A stretch of DNA of 64,000 nucleotides, from NCBI GenBank assembly GCA_963851325.1, contig CAWKOR010000001.1, positions 3,100,001 to 3,164,000 on the forward strand, written 5' to 3'. The translations under genes were made by a program, and so were the position numbers. The notes under the pieces are model-generated. The model searched no databases and was not told where the DNA came from. It worked only from the letters and a program-made list of their open reading frames with translations. This DNA is from DATGKG01 sp963851325 (lineage in GTDB: Bacteria; Desulfobacterota; Binatia; Binatales; Binataceae). Of this stretch, positions 33,048 through 41,089 are shown piece after piece; within the stretch, counting starts at the first letter, position 1, and each line of letters starts with the position of its first letter.

Positions 33048-33791
33048 ATGGCCAAAAAACATGGACGTCTCACGCTCAAGAACGCAGGCTACTCAATGCC
33101 GGCCGATGCCGCCGCGTACCAGAGCCCGCCTTTCTACTATCGCGGCACGCGCTCGATTTCGGTGGCCTTCGAAACCGACGCCGACGCCGCCGCAGAGGCC
33201 CTGCCGGCGCCGCTCTCGGTGGCCGATCCTGCCACTGCGGTGCTCTCGTTCTACGAATATCCGTGGACGACTTTCGGTCCCTACAACGAGGTGATCCTGT
33301 CGCTGCTGGTCGAGCACAAGGGCCGCCCGATGAACTACATCATGCACATCGCGGTGACGACTGAACCACCGATGCTGGCCGGGCGCGAAATCTGGGGCTT
33401 CCCGAAGAAGCTCGCGCAGATCGAATTCAAGAGCGAGCGCGACATGATCTATGGCACGCTCGAGCGTCCCGCAGGAGTGCGCCTCGCCAGTGCGGTCGTT
33501 CGGCCTGAGCGTCCCGCCACTAACGGGCATTCCTCGGCGCCGCCGGCGGTCAGCATGCGGCTGATTCCATCGGCGGAAGAAAACGGGAAGCCGATCTGCG
33601 CCGACATCATCGAGACGCACACCGAAGTGAAGGTGCACGAGGCATGGACGGGTGTCGGATCGATCGCATTCGCAGAAGCCTCGAGGCTTGATCCGTGGAA
33701 TCGGCTGCCGGTCAAGAGGGTGATTCACGCGAACTACGTACTCAGCGAGATGACGCTGGGCTTCGGCAAGGTGATCGATCGGTTGGAATAG
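33048..33791 (+). CDS. Acetoacetate decarboxylase family protein
   Basis: 247 residues. REIWGFPKKLAQIEF holds the Lys pair whose second-type residue forms the Schiff base in acetoacetate decarboxylase; YNEVILSLLV and GRPMNYIMHI match the usual central strands. It could decarboxylate acetoacetate to acetone, but many members act on other keto acids or ketones, so only the family is claimed. AGGAGGATC lies shortly before the ATG. Followed by a clear terminator, so it is the last gene of its transcript. Confidence 0.85.
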   Translation: MAKKHGRLTLKNAGYSMPADAAAYQSPPFYYRGTRSISVAFETDADAAAEALPAPLSVADPATAVLSFYEYPWTTFGPYNEVILSLLVEHKGRPMNYIMHIAVTTEPPMLAGREIWGFPKKLAQIEFKSERDMIYGTLERPAGVRLASAVVRPERPATNGHSSAPPAVSMRLIPSAEENGKPICADIIETHTEVKVHEAWTGVGSIAFAEASRLDPWNRLPVKRVIHANYVLSEMTLGFGKVIDRLE

Positions 33792-33814
33792 CCGCGAGCC
33801 GGCAACGGCATACG

Positions 33815-33847
33815 CAGGTCGCGCAGCAATGCGCGGCCTGTTTTTTT
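33815..33847 (+). terminator. Rho-independent terminator
   Basis: Stem CAGGTCGCGC / GCGCGGCCTG with one G-T pair, loop AGCAAT, then seven T. Lies 24 bases after the acetoacetate decarboxylase-like gene. Confidence 0.9.
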
Positions 33848-33892
33848 CTCGAGCCGTCTTTGCTTCTTACGTAGGACGTAATACGTTATGAG

Positions 33893-34169
33893 ATGATCGT
33901 CACGTTTCGTTGCAAGGACACCGAAGCGTTGTTCAATCGTCGTCGCTGCCCGCGCTTTGCGGCAATCGAGCGGGTCGCGCGCAGGAAGCTCACGATGCTT
34001 AACCACGCACGGTTGCTGCACGATCTGCGGGTTCCACCCGGCAACCGGCCGGAGGAGCTTCATGGCGATCGCCGGGCCCAGTACAGCATCCGAATCAACA
34101 GCCAGTGGCGAATATGCTTCGTTTGGCGACGGCGGTGCTTACGAAGTCGAAGTCGTCGATTATCATTGA
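33893..34169 (+). pseudogene. higB: HigB/RelE-type toxin, frameshifted near its end
   Basis: MIVTFRCKDTEALFNRRRCP, RFAAIERVARRKLTML and LHDLRVPPGNRPEELHGDR with QYSIRINSQWRICF follow the HigB mRNA-interferase family closely. At 34127 the frame departs; skipping that C gives DGGAYEVEVVDYH and a stop at 34167-34169, exactly the family's C-terminus, making ~92 residues. As it stands the protein has a long unrelated tail. HigB cuts mRNA at the ribosome. The antitoxin gene starts 13 bases further and looks intact. This may be an inactivated toxin or a sequence error. Confidence 0.82.
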
Positions 34170-34181
34170 GGAGCTACAAGT

Positions 34182-34490
34182 ATGAAACGGCCCAAACTGC
34201 TACCGCCGATCCATCCTGGGGAAATTCTGCGCGAGGAATTTTTGCGCCCGCTGGCCATGAGCATGAACAAGCTCGCCGAAGAACTGCACGTTCCTGCCAA
34301 CCGAATCTCGCAGATTGTCGACGGCAGGCGCAGCATCACGGGCGAAACCGCGCTCCGGCTAGGGCGATACTTCGGTACCTCGCCGGATTTCTGGCTCGGC
34401 ATGCAAAAGGACTACGATCTGCAAGTCGCGCGCGATGAATTCGAAGCCGAGGTCACGCGCCAGGTGCGTCCCCGCAACAAGGCGGCCTAA
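34182..34490 (+). CDS. higA: HigA-type antitoxin
   Basis: 102 residues. PPIHPGEILREEFLRPLAMS is the standard opening, then the XRE helix-turn-helix: MNKLAEELHVPANRISQIVD and GRRSITGETALRLGRYF, ending with TSPDFWLGMQKDYDLQVAR. HigA binds its toxin and represses its own operon. GAGGAG lies just before the ATG. Pair order toxin-antitoxin is the usual one for HigBA. Confidence 0.95.
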   Translation: MKRPKLLPPIHPGEILREEFLRPLAMSMNKLAEELHVPANRISQIVDGRRSITGETALRLGRYFGTSPDFWLGMQKDYDLQVARDEFEAEVTRQVRPRNKAA

Positions 34491-34676
34491 ACGCTACGAA
34501 CCTCCATGCCGGGGCAAGCCGCAGGTCACTTCTGCATTCGCAGGGTCTACCTTCGCGATGATGGTGACGTGCGGATGTTCGCTCGTATGCTGAAGTGGCA
34601 CTCGATGTTAAGACGCATTCGGAGTTCTTCGACGGCGCAAGCTTGATCTCACCGAGGGAAGAAAAGAGTTTCGGTT
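34491..34676. other. Short spacer, nothing recognised
   Basis: A 186-base stretch after the antitoxin gene, with no hairpin terminator or gene that I can support. Confidence 0.4.
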
Positions 34677-34913
34677 ATGGACGCTATAAAAATAGATGCG
34701 GATAAAATCGACGAGGTCGTTCTCGCCCTGCTCCAGCTCACTCTGCACGATGGCCTCAGGGCGTGGAAAGGTTTTGATTGGGACTCGCTCGACCGCCTTC
34801 ATCAGAAGGGCTTCAACTCGAATCCAGTCGGCAAGACGAAGTCCGTCGTGCTGACTGAATCCGGGCTCCAGGAGTCAGAGCGTCTCTTCAAAAAGTTTTT
34901 CGCCAAAACTTAA
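34677..34913 (+). CDS. Small DUF6429-like protein
   Basis: 78 residues: MDAIKIDADKIDEVVLALLQ, then LHDGLRAWKGFDWDSLDRLH and VVLTESGLQESERLFKKFF. It resembles small proteins grouped as DUF6429, which often lie in accessory regions beside toxin-antitoxin genes. The pattern with helix, WDxLDRLH and a final LTE-x-G suggests a winged-helix-like fold, but no function is known. It lies ~190 bases after higA in the same direction. AT content is higher than in the surrounding genes, fitting an acquired segment. Confidence 0.75.
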   Translation: MDAIKIDADKIDEVVLALLQLTLHDGLRAWKGFDWDSLDRLHQKGFNSNPVGKTKSVVLTESGLQESERLFKKFFAKT

Positions 34914-35114
34914 CTGCGACGTCTATGTCGTCGAATGTCGAGGCGCTGCCTTGTCTCTTCCGTGAGTCGAATCCCGTTGCATCTATCCGAAAGCAGTTGC
35001 AGACGACTGCGCTGTGTATGACATCCGCGGGCCGATGTGTTATTGCACGCGCGATGGCGAGCGACGGGGACGGCTCGCCCATCGCATCGCATACCCGAAG
35101 CGGAGGAATCGTCG

Positions 35115-35903
35115 ATGGAATATAAAGAGGTAATTGGGCGGCGCCGCACCATTCGTTACTTCCAGTCGTGGCGTCAGGTCGAACGCGAGAAAATCCAGAT
35201 CATGCTGGAGGCCGCGCGCATCGCCTCCTGCGCCGTCAACGCGACTTTTCTGAAGGCGATCGTCGTGATCCGCGACGACATTCCGCGCGAAACCCTCGAC
35301 GCGATCAAAACCCCGGTTTCGGGACTCAACATCGAGCTCGCGCCGGTGCACATCTATACCTATGCGGATATGGGCGCCTACAAGGGAGCGCAGGCCCGCC
35401 TGAAGAAACTGGTCAACGTCGGCGCGCTCAATGCCACCCACGGATGGAGCCATAAATTCGTCGACGAGTTCGTATGGCCTAACGTGCTGAAACCGCTGGC
35501 GGAGAATGCGAATCAGCCTTCGGTCGCCGCCGCGGCCGCCTCCGATGCGGGTATCGCGATCTGCCAGGCGATGCTCGCGGCGGTCGACGAGGGCCTCGGC
35601 GTTTGTCTCTCGGCATTTCAGGCTGAGCCGATGAACAAGATTCTGAAGGCGCCGCCCGAGTGGATTCCGCTGTGGGTGTTGCTGGTCGGCTATCCCGCGG
35701 AATCGTGGGAAGCGGGTGGTCAGCGTCCGCGCCCGCCCATCGAAGAGATTTTCTTCGAGGGTCAGTATGGCAAGCCCTTCAAGGCCGATCCGAAGGTGAC
35801 CGAGCAGATGAGGGCCGCAAAGATGATTCAAGCGCCGGCGCCGTTGCCGTGGCGCAAGGAAGAGATCAAGGCGCTCGCGCGAATGTTCGGACTTCCCGAG
35901 TAG
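35115..35903 (+). CDS. Nitroreductase-family flavoprotein
   Basis: 262 residues from the ATG at 35115 with CGGAGGA upstream; the frame's earlier ATG at 35037 gives an unlikely leader. MEYKEVIGRRRTIRYF is the characteristic FMN-binding opening (Arg-Arg-Ser/Thr-x-Arg), with AARIASCAVNATF following and LGVCLSAFQAEPMNKIL and LLVGYPAE near the end. Such enzymes reduce nitro groups, flavins or enones with NAD(P)H. The C-terminal part (PPIEEIFFEGQYGKPFK) is typical of the subfamily. It is followed at 25 bases by a small unknown gene. Confidence 0.88.
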   Translation: MEYKEVIGRRRTIRYFQSWRQVEREKIQIMLEAARIASCAVNATFLKAIVVIRDDIPRETLDAIKTPVSGLNIELAPVHIYTYADMGAYKGAQARLKKLVNVGALNATHGWSHKFVDEFVWPNVLKPLAENANQPSVAAAAASDAGIAICQAMLAAVDEGLGVCLSAFQAEPMNKILKAPPEWIPLWVLLVGYPAESWEAGGQRPRPPIEEIFFEGQYGKPFKADPKVTEQMRAAKMIQAPAPLPWRKEEIKALARMFGLPE

Positions 35904-35928
35904 GACCGGCGGCGGTTTCTTTACCACG

Positions 35929-36282
35929 ATGGCTTCAATCGACAAACCGCTCGAGGAGTACAGCTCGGTTAAAACCTGGTTCACCGGCTTGCGCGAACAG
36001 TCTGGCGTCGATCCACATGATGATCCGTCGCGGACCGCGTACCTAAAAGAATTCTGCGCGACGGTCGCACTTGACCCCGACGAACTCGTCGCCGCCTGCC
36101 TGCTCAAGAAAGAGGGCAGGGAAACCAAGATCAGCATCAAAGGTAGACGCTCGATGGCCGAGCGCATCGCTGACTTTCAGGCCGCCGGCGTCGAGCCGCG
36201 CGACCGCCCCAAGCGGGGCAACACGATCAGGAGCTTTCTGATCCATAACGGCATCCTGCTGCAATCGGGGATCCAGATTTGA
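35929..36282 (+). CDS. Small unknown protein
   Basis: 117 residues, charged, helical, no signal or membrane part. SSVKTWFTGLREQSGVDPHD looks superficially like the SAM-like N-terminal arm of tyrosine recombinases, and LKEFCATVALDPDELVAACL is similarly helical, but no catalytic domain follows and the match is weak. The C-terminus KRGNTIRSFLIHNGILLQSG is basic. The frame starts 25 bases after the nitroreductase, in the same direction. No function is claimed. Confidence 0.6.
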   Translation: MASIDKPLEEYSSVKTWFTGLREQSGVDPHDDPSRTAYLKEFCATVALDPDELVAACLLKKEGRETKISIKGRRSMAERIADFQAAGVEPRDRPKRGNTIRSFLIHNGILLQSGIQI

Positions 36283-36310
36283 TGCGGCCGCGGACCCTGC
36301 AGTTTTCTTG

Positions 36311-36409
36311 TAGGGGCGGTTCGCGAACCGCCCGCAGCGATGCCGCGGTAGCGGGAAAGTTCTTCGCGATTGCGCCGTTGTTGCGGGTCGTTCGCGAACG
36401 ATCCCTACC
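36311..36409. repeat. Inverted pair of TAGGG...TTCGCGAA palindromic repeats
   Basis: GTAGGGGCGGTTCGCGAACC (left, palindromic around TTCGCGAA) and, ~75 bases on, its inverted variant ending CGATCCCTAC. Each forms a hairpin, and the two can pair with each other. It looks like a REP/BIME-type intergenic element. Located between a small unknown gene and the CoA-transferase operon. Confidence 0.75.
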
Positions 36410-36430
36410 CTGAAACAAAGAGAGAGCCGT

Positions 36431-37402
36431 ATGCGCGTAATAGAAGAAGGCAAGGCCGACTATCTGAAGGTTGACCCCGACGGCTATCGAGCGGCGGTGC
36501 GCGACACCAAACCGCATCAGATGGTCTCCAAGCTGATGACGCACCAGGAAGCGATCGAACGCTTCGTGCGCGATGGCGACTATCTCGCCTACGACTGCAA
36601 TTATTTTCAGCGCGGACCGTCGTCGCTGATTCGTGAGATCATCCGGCAGCGCAAAAAACGGCTCTGGATTTGCGGAAAGTTCACCTACGTCGCCTGCGCG
36701 CTGCTGGTCGAAGCGGGATGCGCCGATCGAATCGACATCGGATTTATCGGCTTCGGACCGTGGATTGCTCGCGCGGTGAAAGAAAACAAGGTGACCATCT
36801 ACGAATATTCCAACGCGCTGATGACGCTGCGGCTGAAGGCCGGCGCGATGGGCATGCCGTTTTTGCCCGCGCGCAGCTTCGGCGGCACCGACGGCTTTCA
36901 GCGCTCCGGCTGCAAGATCGTCGAGGATCCATTCACCGGCAAACCGGTTCTGCTGGTCCCGGCGATCAATCCCGACGTATCGATCATCCACGTGCACCAA
37001 GCTGACGAGTTCGGCAACGCGCGCGTCTTTGGCACCGGCATCGCGCATGCCGAATGCGCGCTCGCATCGAAGCGGGTGATCGTTTCGGCAGAGGAGATCG
37101 TCGAGACCGCGGAATTCCGGCGCGATCCCTCGCGCACCTCGATTGCGCATTTTTCGGTCGACGCCGTGGTGCATGCTCCGTTCGGCGCCTATCCCGGCAC
37201 CGTGCAAGGTTACTATGCATCGGATCCCGCGGGCGTGGTCGAGGCGATGGGCGCGATGTTTCGCGGCGATTTCAAAGACTATCTCCAGAAGCACGTCTAT
37301 GCCGTCGCATCGCACGACGAGTACCTGGCAAAAGTGGTGGGACCCGAAAAACTCGGCGAGATGCGGCGTCGCGAAACCATCCGGGAGGGCTACAACGCAT
37401 GA
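36431..37402 (+). CDS. CoA-transferase-family alpha subunit (IpdA-like)
   Basis: 323 residues, class I CoA-transferase fold. GDYLAYDCNYFQRGPSSLIR, LMTLRLKAGAMGMPFLPARS and AINPDVSIIHVHQADEFGNA are typical of the alpha chain. In actinobacteria the IpdAB pair is a ring-opening hydrolase in steroid ring C/D breakdown, while relatives are glutaconate or 3-oxoacid CoA-transferases; the sequence fits the IpdA-like branch, but substrate is inference. AGAGAGAG lies shortly before the ATG. The stop overlaps the beta-subunit start (ATGA), ensuring equal synthesis. Confidence 0.88.
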   Translation: MRVIEEGKADYLKVDPDGYRAAVRDTKPHQMVSKLMTHQEAIERFVRDGDYLAYDCNYFQRGPSSLIREIIRQRKKRLWICGKFTYVACALLVEAGCADRIDIGFIGFGPWIARAVKENKVTIYEYSNALMTLRLKAGAMGMPFLPARSFGGTDGFQRSGCKIVEDPFTGKPVLLVPAINPDVSIIHVHQADEFGNARVFGTGIAHAECALASKRVIVSAEEIVETAEFRRDPSRTSIAHFSVDAVVHAPFGAYPGTVQGYYASDPAGVVEAMGAMFRGDFKDYLQKHVYAVASHDEYLAKVVGPEKLGEMRRRETIREGYNA

Positions 37403-38235
37403 GCACTCCGGCGACTAGTTTCAACGAGCGCGAATTCGTGACCTGCCAGGTCTCGCGGCTGGTCGAGGACAAGTACATCTACTGGGTTGGTGGTGGCGGC
37501 GAGCCGCTGAGCTCGGTGCTCCTCGCGAAACGAATGAGCGCGCCGAACTTGCAGTATCTCACTGAAGACGGCGTCGTCGGTCCCGAAGCGCTGGTCCCGT
37601 TCGATCCGCTGATGACGATGATCAGCTCGCGCGCCAACTATCGCGCGCTTCAGTGGGGCACGATGAACTATGCGGCCGACCTCGCGCATCTCGGCTATGT
37701 CGATTACGGCATCCTCGCAACGCTGCAGGTCGATCGGTACGGCAACGTCAACTCGACTGTGATCGGCAAATACGAAGGCGGCGAGGGGCGGCGCTTCGGC
37801 GGGCCGGGCGGCGCCGACAGCATCGCGGCGCTCGCGTGGCGCACCATCCTGGTGACCGATCAGCAGAAGCGCAAATTTGTCGATCGGGTCGATTTCATTT
37901 CGTCGCCTGGTTTTCTCGAAGGTCCCGGATCGCGGGAGAAGCACGGGCTTCCGCCCAATACCGGGCCGTGGCGCGTGTACACACCGTGGGCGATGTTCGG
38001 GTACGGCGCCGATTGCCAGCTCATGCTGCAAGGCATCGCTCCGTACGTGACCGTCGAGCAGGTGCTGTCGGAGATGAGTTTCAAGCCGGCGATCGCGCCG
38101 AAGCTCGAGATCCTCGAAGTGCCTACCGATGAAGAGCTGACGGTGTTGCGCACGCAGATCGATGTGGGCGGTCAAGTCACCGATCGCGGCCGATGGGTCG
38201 AGCTGATTGACGGAAAGTACAAGTTCGCGGCCTAA
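37399..38235 (+). CDS. CoA-transferase-family beta subunit (IpdB-like)
   Basis: 278 residues from the ATG at 37399 overlapping the alpha stop; the upstream part of the open frame is a shadow. TCQVSRLVEDKYIYWVGGGG, YAADLAHLGYVDYGILATLQ and DRYGNVNSTVIGKYEG followed by GGPGGADSIAALAWRTI (the glycine loop of beta chains) identify the family. Forms the active site with the alpha chain. The catalytic Glu of true transferases (E-x-G/S near the start) is not obvious, in line with IpdB-like hydrolases rather than transferases; this needs a structure-guided alignment. Confidence 0.87.
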   Translation: MSTPATSFNEREFVTCQVSRLVEDKYIYWVGGGGEPLSSVLLAKRMSAPNLQYLTEDGVVGPEALVPFDPLMTMISSRANYRALQWGTMNYAADLAHLGYVDYGILATLQVDRYGNVNSTVIGKYEGGEGRRFGGPGGADSIAALAWRTILVTDQQKRKFVDRVDFISSPGFLEGPGSREKHGLPPNTGPWRVYTPWAMFGYGADCQLMLQGIAPYVTVEQVLSEMSFKPAIAPKLEILEVPTDEELTVLRTQIDVGGQVTDRGRWVELIDGKYKFAA

Positions 38236-38258
38236 AAGAGTTGTCTTCTTTCCTTAGT

Positions 38259-38279
38259 CCCTCTCCTAAAGGGAGAGGG
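38259..38279. repeat. CCCTCTCC...GGAGAGGG hairpin followed by GGTGAGG
   Basis: Eight-base stem CCCTCTCC / GGAGAGGG, followed by GGCGCTACTGCGCCGGGTGA, itself a small inverted repeat. A similar CCCTCTCC-AGAGGG-GGTGAGG arrangement is a common dispersed intergenic element in many bacteria. It lies between the CoA-transferase genes and the next gene and could attenuate read-through. Confidence 0.7.
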
Positions 38280-38316
38280 TGGCGCTACTGCGCCGGGTGA
38301 GGTCTGGGAGAGGTAC

Positions 38317-39702
38317 ATGAACGATAGAGAAAGATTGAAGTGGGCGTTCGAGCAGTCGGACACCTTTTTCAAATTGCTCACCACCATTCGCAGCCGCCGC
38401 GTGGGGCGCGGATATCGCATCGACTCCGGCTCGCAGATGAAGCATCCGGTGACCGGCCGCACGCTCACGCAAGGCGACGGCCCGGCGAAGTTCATCTCCA
38501 AAAAAGATCCGCTACCGCTCACCAAGCTGGAAGAGGCGCTGATTTGCTGGTCGGCTTGCGGTCCGAATGGATTGGTGGCGTGGGATATCTCCGTCGACGG
38601 CGGATTTCACGAGCTGACGTGGATCGCGGGACGAACCGCTCCCGCGCCGGGCAACTCGCACGCGACCGATCTGCTCGTCATCAACGACACCGGTGCCTAC
38701 ATCTATAAGCCGAGCCTCGAGCGATCGGGGCCGATCGAAATCAGGTCGGAGGCCGACTACGACAAGGTCATCCGATGGTACGAAGACGGCCTCGTTCAGA
38801 TTCTCGATGAGCGGCCCGACATCGACTTCGGTCTGCGCGCACCCGGCGCTCCGAACGCGGTGCTGATGGGGCCGTATCAGTTCAACATCAACATGCCCGG
38901 CTCGACCTGGTTCCTGCCGCTGACCGACGCGGGATGGCTCAACTCGGCGCTCATCAACTTCATGGATTTTTGGAAGTACTACATGGTTGATGAGTGGAAC
39001 GGAGGGCGTCCGGCGGGTCTCGAGAAATGGATCGGCGAGGGGATGCTGGAGTTGCCCACCACCATCGCGGGCGAGGAGCAGCTGATCTTCCAGGTGGAGC
39101 AATTTCCTACCGGCGCGATGGTTCAGAACATGCGCCTCGCGACCGAAGCGATGGGCCTCGGGTCGTGGGTGTTTTGCGGCTTCAACCCGGATGTCTTGAT
39201 GGGTGCGATGCCGGAAATCACACGGGGACTGGGGTTTCACGTCGAGGCGCCGAATCCCAAGGCGCCGATTTCGACCGGCCAGACGAAGATTTTCGGCATC
39301 GAGGGCGTCAAGGAAGCGACCTACGTGCCGTCGCCTCGCTACAAGAATGCCGAGCAACTGGTGAAGGCATGGTACAACGAAAAGTACGGTGACGGCGGCG
39401 TGCTGCATCGCGGCGATAACAACTATCTGCGCAAGGTCGGGTCGCCATGGAACAAGGCCACCGCGGAAAAGGTTATCGCGCATCCGCGCACGCGGCCTCC
39501 CGAATGGGTACAGGAAGCTTGCATTGCCTACATCGAGTATTGCGTGAAGACCTTTGGGCAATGGCCGGTGACCTACAATCCGATGCAGGCGCATTTCGGC
39601 GCGGTCATTCACAACCTCGATGTCGACTACTACGACACCTACTACAACGAGGGTTACGTGAACGATCGCATCCGCAACCGTTCCAAAATATGGCATGACT
39701 GA
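38317..39702 (+). CDS. 461-residue protein of unknown function, nitroreductase-like in part
   Basis: Not recognised with confidence. GGGAGAGG precedes the ATG. The early part LTKLEEALICWSACGPNG and ELTWIAGRTAPAPGNSHATD recalls nitroreductase-type flavoproteins (a R-x-A/S-P-G-N/T segment near the flavin), but the protein is about twice the usual length. Further parts are GGRPAGLEKWIGEGMLELPT and a Tyr/Asn-rich end (VDYYDTYYNEGYVNDRIRNR). No signal or membrane helix. It lies 81 bases after the IpdAB-like pair and overlaps the next membrane gene by eight bases, so it belongs to one long operon. It may be a redox enzyme on a CoA-linked substrate. Confidence 0.7.
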   Translation: MNDRERLKWAFEQSDTFFKLLTTIRSRRVGRGYRIDSGSQMKHPVTGRTLTQGDGPAKFISKKDPLPLTKLEEALICWSACGPNGLVAWDISVDGGFHELTWIAGRTAPAPGNSHATDLLVINDTGAYIYKPSLERSGPIEIRSEADYDKVIRWYEDGLVQILDERPDIDFGLRAPGAPNAVLMGPYQFNINMPGSTWFLPLTDAGWLNSALINFMDFWKYYMVDEWNGGRPAGLEKWIGEGMLELPTTIAGEEQLIFQVEQFPTGAMVQNMRLATEAMGLGSWVFCGFNPDVLMGAMPEITRGLGFHVEAPNPKAPISTGQTKIFGIEGVKEATYVPSPRYKNAEQLVKAWYNEKYGDGGVLHRGDNNYLRKVGSPWNKATAEKVIAHPRTRPPEWVQEACIAYIEYCVKTFGQWPVTYNPMQAHFGAVIHNLDVDYYDTYYNEGYVNDRIRNRSKIWHD

Positions 39703-40222
39703 GCATGCGGTCGCGCTGTCGTTCCGGATCCTGCGCGCGATCCACATCTATGCCGCGATCGTTCTGGTCGGATCGATAATCTTCAACACCGGAATCCTGA
39801 TGCCGGCGCTGCGGCGCATTCCCCCGGCGCATTCGGCGGTGGTGTCGCAAAAAATCGGCGCGGGCTTGATGTGGCTGGGCGGCTCCGCGATCTTTTTTCT
39901 CGGACTCACCGGCTTCCTTCGCGCGTGGATTCTCGGTGAGCTTCCGTTGCTCTTCTCCCGCGACGTGGTCCGCGACCCGCGCCTCGAATGGACCGCGCTG
40001 ATGGCTTTCTCGTGGCTGATGTTGCTCATTACCGGCACTTTGTCCGGCTTCTGGTACGGAACCATCCTCACCAAAAAACTTCCTTACGCCGCCGGCTTGC
40101 GAGACCTCGAAGAACGCCGAGCCGCGCAAGCGAAAGTTTCCGCATGGCAGGATCGCCTCGCATACATCAACCTGACACTCGCGATCCTCGCCGCATTCGG
40201 CGGGATCATGGCGAGCAGCTGA
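39695..40222 (+). CDS. Four-helix integral membrane protein
   Basis: 175 residues. Four hydrophobic helices are visible: IHIYAAIVLVGSIIFNTGIL (~15-35), IGAGLMWLGGSAIFFLGLTG (~53-74), ALMAFSWLMLLITGTLSGFW (~100-120) and LTLAILAAFGGIMAS at the end. A conserved-looking His in the first helix (RAIHIY) resembles CopD-like or DUF4149-like proteins in which His may bind haem or copper; this is tentative. The start overlaps the preceding gene's end by eight bases and the next gene starts six bases after its stop. Confidence 0.7.
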   Translation: MTEHAVALSFRILRAIHIYAAIVLVGSIIFNTGILMPALRRIPPAHSAVVSQKIGAGLMWLGGSAIFFLGLTGFLRAWILGELPLLFSRDVVRDPRLEWTALMAFSWLMLLITGTLSGFWYGTILTKKLPYAAGLRDLEERRAAQAKVSAWQDRLAYINLTLAILAAFGGIMASS

Positions 40223-40228
40223 AGCGCC

Positions 40229-41089
40229 ATGGCGAACGAGATCGAGCTGAACCGGAGTCCTTTTTATCGCGAGCGGATGGGCCCCGATCGGCAGCCGCAT
40301 CCGTGGGAGCTCGCCGACCTCGAAAACTTCGCGACGAGTCATCCGGGCGATCCGTTCGCGGGGCGGGTGCGCGAAGGTCTGGTGCCGAGGTTCGCACTTC
40401 AGATCGAGGCGACTGAAGATCCGCCGATCTGGATCGCTCTTGAACCGCCCGAACTCGATCGATGGGCGGGCGTCATCGAGCGGATGTGGAGGCGATGGGG
40501 CGCCTCGCCCGGCGAGACGATCGCGTTTTTCGAGTACGGGTCCAGCCCGCTGGTGCTGCTCGCCTCCAGCGGCTATGTCGGCTACCTGCGCCGCGGCGCG
40601 GCCGACCGTCTGGGCCTTACCGCGATTTGCAACGACGGCGTAGCCGCGATGGCGGACCGCATGGTGGCGATCGTCGCAACGCTCCGACCCTCGATGCTGA
40701 TCATCCGCCGCGACCTCATGATGCCGTTTGCGATGGCTCTGGAAGCCACCGGGGCGAATCTCCGTAATCACGTGCGATGGCTCGCGATAAGTGAGGTGGA
40801 AGGGGCGGTATCGCGCGTCGAGGCTGAACAATTGTCCGGGCGCCTCGGTCTGCCGGTGTGGCGCATCCTGCGTTCTGATGCTGCTTTCCTCATTGCGGGC
40901 GAATGCCCCGGCTGTCGCGCGTTTCATCTGGATCGTGAGTATCGCGCGGAGACTCTCGCCTCCGGTCATGTCGCAATCACGGCTCGTTTTGCCAATGCAT
41001 GTCCCGCCGTACGCTTCGATTTGGGCTCCGCGACATTGCTGAAGGGCGGCTGCGCTCTGGAACCTCGTGCGCAGCGGTTGGAATTTTGA
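40229..41089 (+). CDS. Truncated PaaK-like protein lacking the ATP-binding motif
   Basis: 286 residues. The order of segments follows phenylacetate-CoA ligase-like proteins: FYRERMGPDRQPHPWELADL at the start, SPGETIAFFEYGSSPLVLLA, then GECPGCRAFHLDREYRAE and AITARFANACPAVRFDLGSA, which correspond to the region before and at the C-terminal hinge. The Ser/Thr/Gly-rich phosphate loop seen in the next gene is absent, and the C-terminal lid domain is missing. It should not adenylate by itself; a structural or regulatory partner of the following PaaK is possible. Its TGA overlaps the TTG start of that gene. Confidence 0.6.
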   Translation: MANEIELNRSPFYRERMGPDRQPHPWELADLENFATSHPGDPFAGRVREGLVPRFALQIEATEDPPIWIALEPPELDRWAGVIERMWRRWGASPGETIAFFEYGSSPLVLLASSGYVGYLRRGAADRLGLTAICNDGVAAMADRMVAIVATLRPSMLIIRRDLMMPFAMALEATGANLRNHVRWLAISEVEGAVSRVEAEQLSGRLGLPVWRILRSDAAFLIAGECPGCRAFHLDREYRAETLASGHVAITARFANACPAVRFDLGSATLLKGGCALEPRAQRLEF

